Shown one piece after another: positions 7,830-19,300 of a DNA stretch of 64,000 nt. The notes below the pieces were generated by a model. The model worked only from the letters and a program-made list of their open reading frames with translations, was not told the DNA's origin and made no database searches. The stretch comes from Taibaiella koreensis. GTDB taxonomy: Bacteria; Bacteroidota; Bacteroidia; Chitinophagales; Chitinophagaceae. The position numbers and the translations under genes are program-made. Each line of letters starts with the position of its first letter. Positions within the stretch are counted from its first letter, which is position 1. The stretch spans positions 682,001-746,000 of the forward strand of contig NZ_QVNU01000003.1 of the NCBI RefSeq assembly GCF_003545715.1. The letters run 5' to 3'.

Positions 7830-9257
7830 CTATTTACAATAATTCAGCAGGAAATCGACCACCATGCGCATGCCGTAGGCCGTGCCACCGGCGGTACGGT
7901 AGTCTTTCCGTGTCAGGATATGGGATACCCCGGCAATGTCAAAATGCATCCAGGGATAATCGGTAAAATGCTCCAGGAATTTGCCGGCGGTGATGGCGCC
8001 GCCCGAAGGGCCGCCGATATTTTTCAGGTCGGCAATGTCGGATTTGATCAAGTCGCCGTATTCTTCCCATAAGGGATATTCTACCAGGCGCTCGTATTGG
8101 TTAAAGCCGCTTTGGTGCAGCTGTTGCTTGATCGTGTCGGCCGCTGTACCCATGGTTACGATGCCCACATCACCTATGGCTACGGAGGCAGCGCCGGTGA
8201 GGGTAGCGAAGTCGAGCACCAGCTCCGGCCTGTATTTTTTGGCATAGTGCAGGGCATCGGCGAGCACCAGGCGGCCTTCTGCATCGGTATTCAGCACCTC
8301 GACCGTAGTGCCGCTGTACATGGTGATCACATCGCCGGGCACATAGGCATTTTCGCCCGGGCGGTTTTCGGTGGCGGGTATCAAGCCCACCAGGTGCAGG
8401 GGAAGATCGAGCTGTGCCGCTACATACAGCACGCCGGTTACCAGCGCAGCGCCGCTCATGTCGCTTTTCATACGATCCATCGAATTGGGCGTAGGCTTGA
8501 GGCTGAGACCACCGGTATCGTATACAATGCCTTTGCCTACCAACACTATCGGGTTCTTATTGATCACGCGGGTAGGGCGGTGCTCCATAATGGTAAAGGT
8601 CGGTGGCAATATGCTGCCGCGGTTCACCGCCAGCAGGCCGCCCATATTGAGCTGCTCTATTTTAGCTTTGCCCAGTACGTTCACCCGGAAGCCGGCTTCC
8701 TTACCGATATTGGTGATCTCCTTTGACAGTTGCTCCGCGGTGAGGAAGCTAAGCGGCTCATTGACCAGTGTGCGCACCAGGTAGGCTGCCTCGCATACGG
8801 CCTGGAGCTGTTTCAGATCTTTAAGGGTAATGCTTTGTTTTTCGAAGCCGATATCGGTGAGTGTGTGGGTGATCTTGCGGGCGTCGGATTTATACTTAAG
8901 GAACTGGTAGGCGGCGAGGGTAAGGCCTTCCGCAACAAGATAAGCGGCGACCGGTTCGGTACTGAGATTGGTAATAGTGATCTCTTTGGCCTTGCTTTTC
9001 TGCAGTAGTTGCTGAAGCTCGGCGCCCAGCTTGCGCAAGGTTTCCCGGCTTTGATAGCTTTCCTTTTTTGGTGTAAGGTAGATAAGGTATATCTGGTATT
9101 CGAACCGGTTGAAGGAAATGATCTTTTGCTCGTTCCTGATCTGCAGTTCCAGGTAGGTCGTTTCTTCCTTGGTGAGCCCGGCGTTCCTGAACTGGCTGGC
9201 GTTGTCGGTGATATAGATCAGCTGCCCTTTGGGGCTTTTGTGCATTCTGAAGAACAT
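7830..9257 (-). CDS. M17 leucyl aminopeptidase family protein
   Basis: A 475-aa cytosolic metallo-aminopeptidase that releases N-terminal amino acids from peptides. The family signature NTDAEGRL is at residues 323-330. The metal- and substrate-binding lysine lies in VGKGIVYDTGGLSLKP, followed by MKSDMSGAA. The N-terminal ~150 residues are a divergent macro-like domain, as usual in the family. There is no signal peptide. A TATTTTTG box at 9291-9284 places transcription start about 20 bp before the ATG at 9257. Together with the S46 enzyme downstream it would complete breakdown of imported di- and oligopeptides, although the two genes are separated by a repeat element and may be transcribed independently. 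Confidence 0.94.
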   Translation of the reverse strand: MFFRMHKSPKGQLIYITDNASQFRNAGLTKEETTYLELQIRNEQKIISFNRFEYQIYLIYLTPKKESYQSRETLRKLGAELQQLLQKSKAKEITITNLSTEPVAAYLVAEGLTLAAYQFLKYKSDARKITHTLTDIGFEKQSITLKDLKQLQAVCEAAYLVRTLVNEPLSFLTAEQLSKEITNIGKEAGFRVNVLGKAKIEQLNMGGLLAVNRGSILPPTFTIMEHRPTRVINKNPIVLVGKGIVYDTGGLSLKPTPNSMDRMKSDMSGAALVTGVLYVAAQLDLPLHLVGLIPATENRPGENAYVPGDVITMYSGTTVEVLNTDAEGRLVLADALHYAKKYRPELVLDFATLTGAASVAIGDVGIVTMGTAADTIKQQLHQSGFNQYERLVEYPLWEEYGDLIKSDIADLKNIGGPSGGAITAGKFLEHFTDYPWMHFDIAGVSHILTRKDYRTAGGTAYGMRMVVDFLLNYCK

Positions 9258-9283
9258 AGCTTGCTATTAGAGTGATCAAAGCG

Positions 9284-9291
9284 CAAAAATA
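9284..9291 (-). promoter_or_regulatory. -7 box of the M17 gene
   Basis: TATTTTTG fits the Bacteroidota TAnnTTTG consensus and lies 27 bp before the ATG. No TTG was found at the usual -33 distance. Confidence 0.5.
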
Positions 9292-9320
9292 GCAATTATA
9301 CCTCCAGGTCGTACGCCGGT

Positions 9321-9719
9321 TCAACGTTCCAGTATTGGATCGGGAACGGCCAGCGCCAGCAGCTGTATCGCCTTCTTCTGGAAATCGATCAGGGCTTTTA
9401 ATTCTTCTTTCAGCGACCGGATCTCTTGTATCAGGGTTTGCTCGCTGTCGGGTGCCGCAGCAGCTGGCGCCCCCTCCTGCGGAAGGCTTTCCTCCCTTTC
9501 CTCAGATGCCGCTGTATGCTGCAGCAAGGTGGCAAGGTCGGTCTTCAGAATGTCGGCAATAGAGGAAAGGAGCCTTACATCCATAGATTTATTAACACCT
9601 CTTTCCATCTTGGCATAGGTGCGCTCGTCCATATAGAGGCGCATAGCCATTTCTCTTTGTGTAATCCCTCTGAAGCGGCGTAGTCTTTTAATATTCGTAC
9701 GGATATTGGCCAAAATCAT
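9321..9719 (-). CDS. XRE-type HTH regulator, cassette 1
   Basis: A 132-aa DNA-binding protein. Residues ~5-65 form a Cro/C1-type helix-turn-helix (IKRLRRFRGITQREMAMRL, then ERTYAKMERG). The C-terminus (EIRSLKEELKALIDFQKKAI) looks like a short coiled coil, joined by an Ala/Pro/Glu-rich linker. It is a clear paralogue of the protein at 21483-21875, with the same lengths and the same C-terminal helix. In both places the gene points away from a giant secreted-protein gene across a long AT-rich spacer, so it is a good candidate for controlling that gene and itself. The operator is unknown. Confidence 0.88.
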   Translation of the reverse strand: MILANIRTNIKRLRRFRGITQREMAMRLYMDERTYAKMERGVNKSMDVRLLSSIADILKTDLATLLQHTAASEEREESLPQEGAPAAAAPDSEQTLIQEIRSLKEELKALIDFQKKAIQLLALAVPDPILER

Positions 9720-10381
9720 ATAGCAATTCGAGATTAAATTTTAACAAATTTGTCTCCTGTAGTGCCCTTGGTTAAATGGCTTGGTTGTGGTGGATTGGTG
9801 CTGCAAGATAGAAATATATTTTAGGTTATAATGCAAAATGAAAAGCATTATGGTGCTAAATCAGGGTTATCCCTTAGTTATTACGGATACTCATTATTTA
9901 TCAATGGCATCATTATTTATTGTTTTTCGAATAAAAGAACAGTTGTTTTAATGTTAATAATTAATTTATAATCATAGAATTGTAACAATTCAAAGTTCTT
10001 CTTTGTTGAATCGGGAAATATTATGAAATTAATCATCGCTATTAAAATATTTCTTTTGAAGGGGGCATGAATGTGGGGGTGTATTATGCATTTTGCATAA
10101 TAATATTAAATATAAGTCATTTTGCGCCCCCTTACCTACCTAAAAGCGTCCCCTTTACGGTAACACAAATGGATACTTTTGCTATCTGAAAATTTAACCT
10201 TAATAAACAGATATTTTAACATTTTGTCCCGCTGACCGGTATACCCCGGTGCTTTCCGGCGGCATGGCGCTTACCTGTATCCCTATGCGATGTCTACCCT
10301 ATCTCCTGACCTACCCTGTTACTCATTGCAATCTCCGAGCGTAATCGAAACAATCTTGCTTTTAATTCAATCCACACGTTT
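9720..10381. promoter_or_regulatory. 662-bp AT-rich divergent spacer, cassette 1
   Basis: There is no convincing gene here. It holds at least two inverted repeats built on a related half-site: ATAATGC (9828-9834) facing GCATTAT (9845-9851), and ATTATGCA (10083-10090) facing TGCATAAT (10094-10101). Base composition is strongly AT-rich up to about 10100, then becomes mixed. The length suggests a long leader or multiple regulator sites upstream of the giant gene. Confidence 0.5.
10083..10101. promoter_or_regulatory. perfect 8-3-8 inverted repeat, possible operator
   Basis: ATTATGCA, spacer TTT, TGCATAAT. Dyad symmetry of this size midway between a divergent XRE gene and its putative target is what a dimeric HTH repressor would bind. 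Binding is inferred, not shown. A related half-site also occurs at 7606-7619. Confidence 0.4.
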
Positions 10382-13300
10382 ATGACGCAAATTTTCCCTA
10401 AACAAAGACGTGTACCCCGGCAGGATAACCTGTGGCGGTATATGTTATTCCTGGTGGCCTTTGTCACCAATGCCATGAAGCGAGCCCGCGGCTTTCACCA
10501 GGAGCGGCCCCGGATGCCGTTCAGGCCCGGTATGGCTGCAGCTGCCGCACTCGTAATACTATTTTCCGTACTGACGGCCATCCGGGCAGAAGCCTCGCAT
10601 TTCCGCTACGGGAACATTACCTGGAGCCGTCCCGATGCCGCTTCGCGTACCATTACTATTACACTTACCCAATCTTACCGGATGTCCAACTGGCCCGGTG
10701 TGGCTGTGGGAAGTACGATAAGCGACGGTGTTTTCCTGAACTTTGGCGATAACAGCAATGCCCAGGTAAGCCTCAAGGTCAATTCTGTGAATGTTGCTGA
10801 AGATTATTTCATCGGCACTTTCACGACTACGCATACCTATGCTTCCAGCGGTGACTTCAATGTTAGCTACTCCAACTGCTGTCGTCTGAGCACCCTGCAG
10901 AATAATGCAGATGGCAACTTCGGCCAGGTAACCTCGGTTAACCTGAGTACCAGTAATCTCGGATCTCCTGTTTCTACGCTTCCTCCAGTGGTCAGTGTTT
11001 CCACAGGCCTTCCTAATGCCACTTTCAATGTGCCCGCCGCCGACCCCGATGGCGGTGCGCTTACTTATGCTTTGTCTGCCTCTGTCGATTTCGGTGGCGG
11101 TATCCAGGCGCCGGGTATCAGCATCAATTCTGCTACCGGGGCTGCTACTTTCAATACGGTTGGTAAGGCCGTAGGTACCTTGTGGAGCGCCGCTTTTACG
11201 ATCACAGATGCCACCGGCTCCAGATCTGTAGTCGATTTCCTGGTCAAAATCGTGGGTAGTTCCAATCCGCCTGTATTCGATTATGCCGTAACGCCTTTGA
11301 ACAATGCGGTCTATAATGTGCACCCAGGCGATAATATTGCGTTTGCCGTAGCCGCTTCCGACCCGGACGTGGGTAGCACAGTATTGCTCAATGGCGCCGG
11401 CTTACCCACAGGCGCTACCTTTAGCCCCTCGGGCACGCCCACACCTTCGCCCAGCACCAATTTCAGCTGGACGCCTACTGCTGCGCAGCTGGGTACTTAT
11501 GTGATGACTTTTGTTGCTACCGATGATGTAGGTGTGCAAACCAGCACTACTGTAAGGATTAATGTAACAGCCGGTCCGCAGTTCCTGGCGCCCACGCCTC
11601 CTGCAGTTCCCGACAGGCTCTTGCTTACCGGAGCGACACTGAACGATGTGATCAAGGCTTCCAATCCGGACCCCACAGTGACTACCCGGATCCTTTCCGC
11701 TTCTGTTCCCACCGGTGTTACCCTTAGCCCTTCCCTGCCTACGGCACTGACCACCACACCGCAGGTGAATGTGGGCTGGACGCCCGTTGTAGGGCAGTGG
11801 GGCGATCATGCCTTTAGCTTCGTTGCTGAAGATCAGAATAATAATACTGCGACAAGAACATACCACGTAGTCGTAAATACCAAGCCCCAGTTCACGTCCT
11901 CTCCCATTGTCAGCGCTGTGGCCTGTCAGCCTTACAGCTATACGATTACCGGCACGGACGTCGATCTGCCTTACGGTGATGAGTTGGAGTTTGAAGCGCA
12001 TAGCGTGTTGCCTTCCTGGCTTACACTTACCAACAACCCCGACGGAACGGCTACCCTGAGCGGTACACCCGGCGCCGGTGATGTTGGTTCTTATGCTATA
12101 GAGCTGGTAGCCGCTGATATTTATCACCATTCCAGCACATTGGTAGAGCAACCCTTCACGATCGTTGTTTCGGCTGCTACACCGGTTGCCGTAACCAATG
12201 GCGGTAATATTTGCGCGGGCAACAACGCTGTATTTAATCTTACCGGACCTGCAGGTTATGTGGTTAACTACACTCTTAACGGAACAGCCGCATCTGCAGC
12301 GCTTTCCGGATCAGGAACGGCTTCGCTGATCATTGGCGGCGCTACGGCTAACCAGGTACTTAACCTGGTATCTGTTACCAACCCGGCGAACAGTTGTACC
12401 CGTAGCCTGAACGGCTCTTCTTCGGTTACCATTAACCCGGTACCCACCGGGTCGGCCAGCGCTCAGGCTATATGCTCCGGGGCCGCCACCAATGTGGCAC
12501 TTTCCGCTTCTCTTCCGGGAACTACCTTTACCTGGACCGCAGCGCTGCAATCCGGTACAGCTACCGGTTTTAGCGATTGCAGCACGGGTTGCGGAACGGT
12601 TATAGCACAGACACTGACCAATACGACTACTGTTCCTGCAGTGGTGCGTTATACGGTAACACCTTCCTCATCGTTGGGTTGCCCCGGTACGGTATTCACC
12701 GTAGATGTAACCGTAAACCCCATACCAACAGGTACGGCCGTCGCACAAACCATCTGTAGTGGCGCGGCTACCAACGTGGCACTGAACAGCAATGTAAGCG
12801 GCACTACCTTTGCCTGGACCGCAGCGCTGCAATCCGGTATGGTTACGGGTTTCAACAATTGCAGCACGGGCTGTGGCAATGCCATTGCCCAGACGCTGAC
12901 CAATGGTAGCGCAGGGTCGGGTATTATCCGGTATACGGTTACGCCTTCTTTTGCCAGCTGTGCAGGTACGCCCTTTGCCGTTGATGTTACGGTCAATGCG
13001 ATTCCCGTGGCGCAGGCCGGTGCAGATAAAATGATCTGCAGCACCGGCGAGGCGCTTGACGCTGCACCCGGTGTGGCGCCCCAAACAGGCGCCTGGAGCA
13101 TTATTGGCGGTCCCAGCACTGCCTTGTCCCAGTTTGCCAGCCTCACCGACGCGCATGCAGTATTTACACCTGCTGTTGCCGGTGGCAGCTACAGTCTGAA
13201 ATGGACGCTGAGCAATAATGCTTGCGCTTCCTCTGCCGATACGGTATTGATCGCTTCCCTGGGAGCGGTACAAGGCACCATCACGGCATCGAGCAATGCC

Positions 13301-16300
13301 AATGTATGCAGCGGGCAGACCTCCAATATCAATATCAGCGTGAATCCGGTATCGGGTGGTACTTTCAGCGGTACTTTCACCAACGGTAAGACCTTTAGCG
13401 GTCTTACCCCCAATGCCGGTATCATCAGTCCTTCTTATAGCTTTACGAACAATGGTACGACGAACACCACCGAATCTTTCGTGCTGTCGTCACTGGTGTT
13501 CCATCCCAACAGCGGTACCCTACCCACACCTGGTATCTGCAACGCTACGGCGCAAGCGATGGGCGGACAAACCCTGGTAACCATACAGCCTGTTGCCGAC
13601 CTGGATGCTATTGCTGCGGGCCCGGTTTGTAATGGCGGTAATGTAAGCATCAGCATCAGCAATCCCAACGCTGTCGGTGGTACCTACAACAGGACTGCCG
13701 CTTATAACGGCGCAGGACATACGGCCGCTACCAGCGCTTCCGGTATGAGCTACCTCACCAATGGAAGCTTTACCGAAACATTAACCAACAATACCAATGC
13801 ACCGATTAATGTCGTGTACACTTTCACACCGGTGAGCCCAGGCTCTCAAGGTTGTGTGGGTGGTGCTAAAACCATTACGGTTACGGTTAATCCTACACCC
13901 AATGTTGTTGCCGTTGCCGATCAGCAGGTATGTAATAATGCACCCACTGCTGCTGTTAATTTCAGCGGCGGCGTAAACGGAACCGTTTTCGAATGGATCA
14001 ATGATAATACCGCTATCGGGCTGGCCGCTTCCGGTACCGGCGACATTCCTTCTTTCAATGGTATTAATAACGGTACTACTCCGGTAAACGCCCATATCCG
14101 TGTAACCACTAAAGCCAATGGCTGTAGCGGTGCTTCGGATACCTTTGCGATCACGGTGAAGCCTACTCCTTCTGTTTTGGCTACTGCCGATCAGAATAGC
14201 TGCAATGGCGCCAATACTACGGCGGTTAGCTTCAGCGGACCGGTGAGCGGGACTGTATTGAACTGGACCAACAATACACCATCTATAGGCCTGGCCGCTT
14301 CCGGTTCCGGCAATATCGCTTCCTTCAATGGTGTCAACAGCGGTAATGTTCCCGTAACAGCTGCTATCCGCGTGTCGCCCCTGGCCGATGGCTGTACCGG
14401 TGCCGCCGATACCTTCATGGTAACCATCAAACCTACACCATCTGTAGTGGCAACGAGCGATGCTACTTTATGCAACGGCGTCGCAACAGCTGCAGTAAGC
14501 TTTAATGGTCCTGTGGCCGGTAGCGTATTCCATTGGACTAACGATGAGCTGTCGATAGGACTGGCTGCATCGGGCAATGGCGATATCGCTTCCTTCAATG
14601 CGAGCAATAGCGGAACGGCTTCCCTAACTGCTCATATCCGTGTCGTGCCTTCAGCCGATGGCTGTACCGGCGCTGCCGATACCTTTGCGATCACTGTCAA
14701 TCCTACACCAGCTGTAGTCGCTACAAGCGATCAGTCGATCTGTAATGGCGCAGCGATCACAGCCGTTTCTTTTGCCGGCAATGTAGCTGGTACGGTATTT
14801 GAATGGACAAACGATAATCCTGCCATAGGTCTTGCCGCTTCCGGTACCGGTACAATTGCCGCCTTCAATGGTATCAATAACGGTACAGCACCGGTAAGTG
14901 CGCATATGCGCATACTGCCCAAAGCTAATAGTTGTACCGGCGCTGCCGATACCTTTATCATTACCGTGAAGCCTACGCCCCATGTTGCCGCCACGGCCGA
15001 TCAGGCGATCTGTAATGGCGCTGCTACAACTGCGGTACATTTTAACAGCGCCGTATCCGGCGCCGTATTCCACTGGACCAACGACAATGTTGCTATCGGG
15101 CTTGCTGCCAGTGGAACCGGTGATATCGCTTCCTTCAATGCGATAAATAATAACGCCGGTATGGCGCAGGGCCGTATTGTTGTTACGCCTGTAGCTGATG
15201 GTTGCGATGGTCCTTCCGATACGTTTATGATTGCTGTGAAGCCTACACCTACTGTGGTCGCTACTACTGATCAGATCGTATGTAATGGTTCACCCGCGTC
15301 AATTTCTTTCAGCGGCGCTGTATCTGGTACGGTATTCAACTGGACCAACGATCAACCGTCTATCGGGCTTGCTGCTAATGGCAAAGGAAATATGAGTGCC
15401 TTCAACGCGATCAACAACGGTACGACCGCGATCGTTGCGAACGTACGTATTGTGCCTGAAGCTGATGGCTGTACCGGCACTGCCGATACCTTTACGATTA
15501 CCGTTAATCCTTCGCCGGCATTTACCTTCAATGTAAACGGCCAGGCTGTAGCCAATGGTGCTACGGATAAGATCTGCCAGGCGACAAGCACTACTTTTGC
15601 TATCAGCGGTGCTACGCCAGGGCATACCTTCTCTATGCTGTTCAACGGCGCGTCTTATGCTACCGGAACGGTTGATGCGAACGGATCCTTCTCTCATACT
15701 TTCGTTTCCGGAGGTACGCCTACCAATACGACGGCGGGTACCTATGAACTGACGCTGACGGACAATGTAACCCATTGCACGGCGACTAAAACCTACCACA
15801 TCTATGTCAATCCCAAGCCGACTGATTCTTTTGTGGTGAATGGCATAGTGCTGGCTACCGGCCAGACGGCTACACATTGTGAAGGATCACCCCTTCAGCT
15901 GGCCGTAACCGGCGATGCAAGTCATACTTATGTGATCAGCAAAGGAGGCAATACGCTTGCTTCAGGAACGGTAAACGGCCCGGCTTATGCGATCAATGCA
16001 GCAGCATTGAATGATGCGGGTACTTATACCGTGGCGCTGACCAATATCGCTACCGGCTGCACTGCATCCCGTACGTACGAGCTGGCCATCAATCCGCTGC
16101 CTCAGTATATCCTTACCGTGAACAATGCGGCGCTGGCCGATAATGCCACAACTACCCATTGCGCCGGTACACCTGTAACGCTTGCGCTCACCGGCGATGC
16201 TTCCTCAAGCTATACGTTGAGCCACAACGGCAGCCCTGTTGCCAGCGGGCATCTGAATGACCCTGCTTATACTTTTACAGCAGCGACTACCGATGCCGGT

Positions 16301-19300
16301 ACTTACCAGCTGGCCGTGACCACTGCAGCAGGATGTGCCAGGAGCTCGTCGTACAGCATGATGATCAATACTGCACCGGCATTCCTGGCTGTTCCCGGCA
16401 ACCAGCTCGCACAGACCGTAACCGGTACCTGCGCGGCTCCGGTGACCTATACGGGACCGGTGACAGACGGTGTACCCAGTCCTACTGTGGCTTATGCCCT
16501 GAGCGGTGCGACCACCGGTTCAGGCAGCGGCGATGCCAGCGGCCTGGTATTCAACAAAGGTGTGACTACCGTCACCCTGACGGCAACAAACATTTGCAGC
16601 AGCAAAGACAGCAGCTTCACCGTTACCGTAGAAGACGCGGAGTTGCCGGTATTTACTGCCTGCCCGGTCAACCTGACGGCGTTCTCTGCAACCAACGACT
16701 GCGGAAACGACGTGCCCACAACAACACCGGCTTATACCGATAACTGTACCCTGGGCGCCAATCCGCTGAGCTGGACCATGTCCGGTGCTACCCTGGCTTC
16801 AGGTAATGGCGCTATCGGAACGCATCACTTCAATGTAGGCATTACCAATGTGACTTATACGGTGACCGATGCTTCCGGTAATCATAATACCTGTAGCTAT
16901 ACCGTAACGGTGTCTGACAATGTATTCCCGACCATTTCCTGCGCGGGTAATATTACGCAGGGCAACGATGCCGGCGCATGCGGCGCTATCGTTAATTTTA
17001 ATGCACCGGTAGCCCACGACAACTGTTCAGGCTATACCGTATCCCAGTCAGCAGGCCTGCCCAGCGGATCCCTGTTCCCACTGGGTAATACGACCAATAC
17101 CTTCGTGATAACGGATGCCGCCGGTAATACGGCTTCCTGTTCCTTCACCGTAACGGTGAATGATGTGCAGGCGCCGGTACTGACCGCACCCGCAGCCCAG
17201 ACGCTTAATGTGGGCGCAGGCAACAATTGCCAGGTACCAATGCCCGACTACCGGAATCTCTTTATGGTAAACGAGAATTGTGGCGGTACGGTGACCCTGG
17301 AGCAACTTGCTCCCAATCAGCCGGGATCGCTCGTGATCGGCTATGGCGGCACCCGCACCATAAAAGTGAAGGCCACTGATATTGCCGGAAACTACCGCGT
17401 GGACAGCTTTACGCTGAACCTTGTGGATGGCACCGCTCCGGTTACCATTTGTAAGAACATTACGGTGAACCTGAATGCTGCCGGTACGGCTACGATCACA
17501 CCTTCGATGATCGACAATAACAGCCACGACAATTGCTCTGCCATCACTTTGGCGGCGAGCAAGCTAAGCTTCGACTGTTCTAATGTAGGTCAGAACGTGG
17601 TGACGCTTACGGCTACAGATGCCTCTGGCAACAACGCTACCTGCAATGCTACGGTAACCGTAATGGATATAACAGCGCCCGCCTTGAGTTGCTGGTCCGA
17701 TACGACTATGGAAAAAGGACCGCTTTGTACCGCGGAAATCCCGGATCTCACTTACCGGGTGACCGCTACAGATGCTTGTGGCGTGGCTACGGTGACACAA
17801 AGTCCCGTTGCCGGTACTATTATTGCTGCCTTTACCCAATCTGTTCCCGTAACACTTACCGTTACCGACATTCACGGCAATGCAGCGCAATGCTCCTTTA
17901 ATGTCAATTTTGCCGATCACAGCAAACCTGCTATCGTGAGCTTCCCGGCCGATATCGTCGTGAATAATGGGGCTGATAGCTGTGGTAAGCGCGTGAGCTG
18001 GACAGCGCCGGTGGCAACCGATAATTGCGGTGTGCTGGGCGCCGTGCATTTCACCAGTACACATACACCTGGTTCTGTGTTCCCGGTAGGTACCACCAAG
18101 GTTACTTATACCGCTACGGACCAGGCAGGCAACGACTCTGTACGTTCTTTTATTGTTACCGTTACAGATGCGCAGGCGCCAAAGATTGCCGGATGCCCGG
18201 CTACCATTCATGTCGGTACCGATGCGCAGGCGACAACCTGTAGCGCTACCGCTACCTGGATCGAGCCTACTGCTACGGATAACTGTACATCTTCAGGCAG
18301 CCTCGTGTGGACGAAGAGCCATCATCCCGGAGATGTATTCCCGGTAGGTACCACTACCGTAACCTATACGGCGACAGATGAACATGGTAATGTAAGCACC
18401 GCCTGTTCTTTCGATGTGGTAGTGGCCGATCAGACACTTCCTGTGCTGGCTGGCTGTCCTGCTGCGCTTACCGTGTATACCGGCGCTGCCGCTACCGGTT
18501 GTGAGGCCGCTGCTACCTGGACGGAGCCAACCGCTACAGATAACTGTACGCCATCGGCTAACCTGGTATGGACCAAAAATCATCACCCGGGCGATGTATT
18601 CCCCGTGGGTGTCACCACAGTTACTTATACGGCTGCCGATGCCGCGGGTAACGTCAGCGCAACCTGCTCTTTTGATGTTACCGTAATCGATAATACAATA
18701 CCGCAGCTGAGCAATTGCCCGGCTACCGTACAGGTGAATACAGGCAACAGCGCGACACCTTGCTCTGCCGTTGCTACCTGGGCCGAGCCTGTTGCTACAG
18801 ACAACTGTACGCCATCGGGCAACCTGGTATGGACCAAAAGCCATCAGCCGGGCGACGTATTCCCCGTGGGTATGACCATGGTGACGTATACCGCAACAGA
18901 TGCGTCCGGTAATGTAAGTGCTACCTGCACGTTCAACGTCGTGGTGACCGACAATACCGCACCGGTGATCGCGGGCTGCCCTTCGGCTGTCCAGGTAAAT
19001 ACAGGCGCCGGCGCTACCGGCTGCGAAGCCATTGCCAGCTGGACCGAGCCTACTGCCACAGACAATTGTACCCCGGCCGCCAACCTGGTATGGAACAAGA
19101 GTCACCAACCCGGCGACCTGTTCCCTGTGGGTACGACGACGGTAACCTATACGGCTACAGATGCTGCGGGCAATGTAAGCGCTACCTGCTCTTTCGATGT
19201 GACCGTTACCGATAATACCGCACCGGTATTTAGCAACTGTCCTGCATCTATGACCAATGTAGTGACGAACAACGCCGGCTGTACTGCCGAGATCGTGACG

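Noticed and set aside
13892-19210. Regular repeats considered as a CRISPR array
   Set aside because: Periods of 261-270 bp with no unique spacers, all within one open frame. They are protein-domain repeats.
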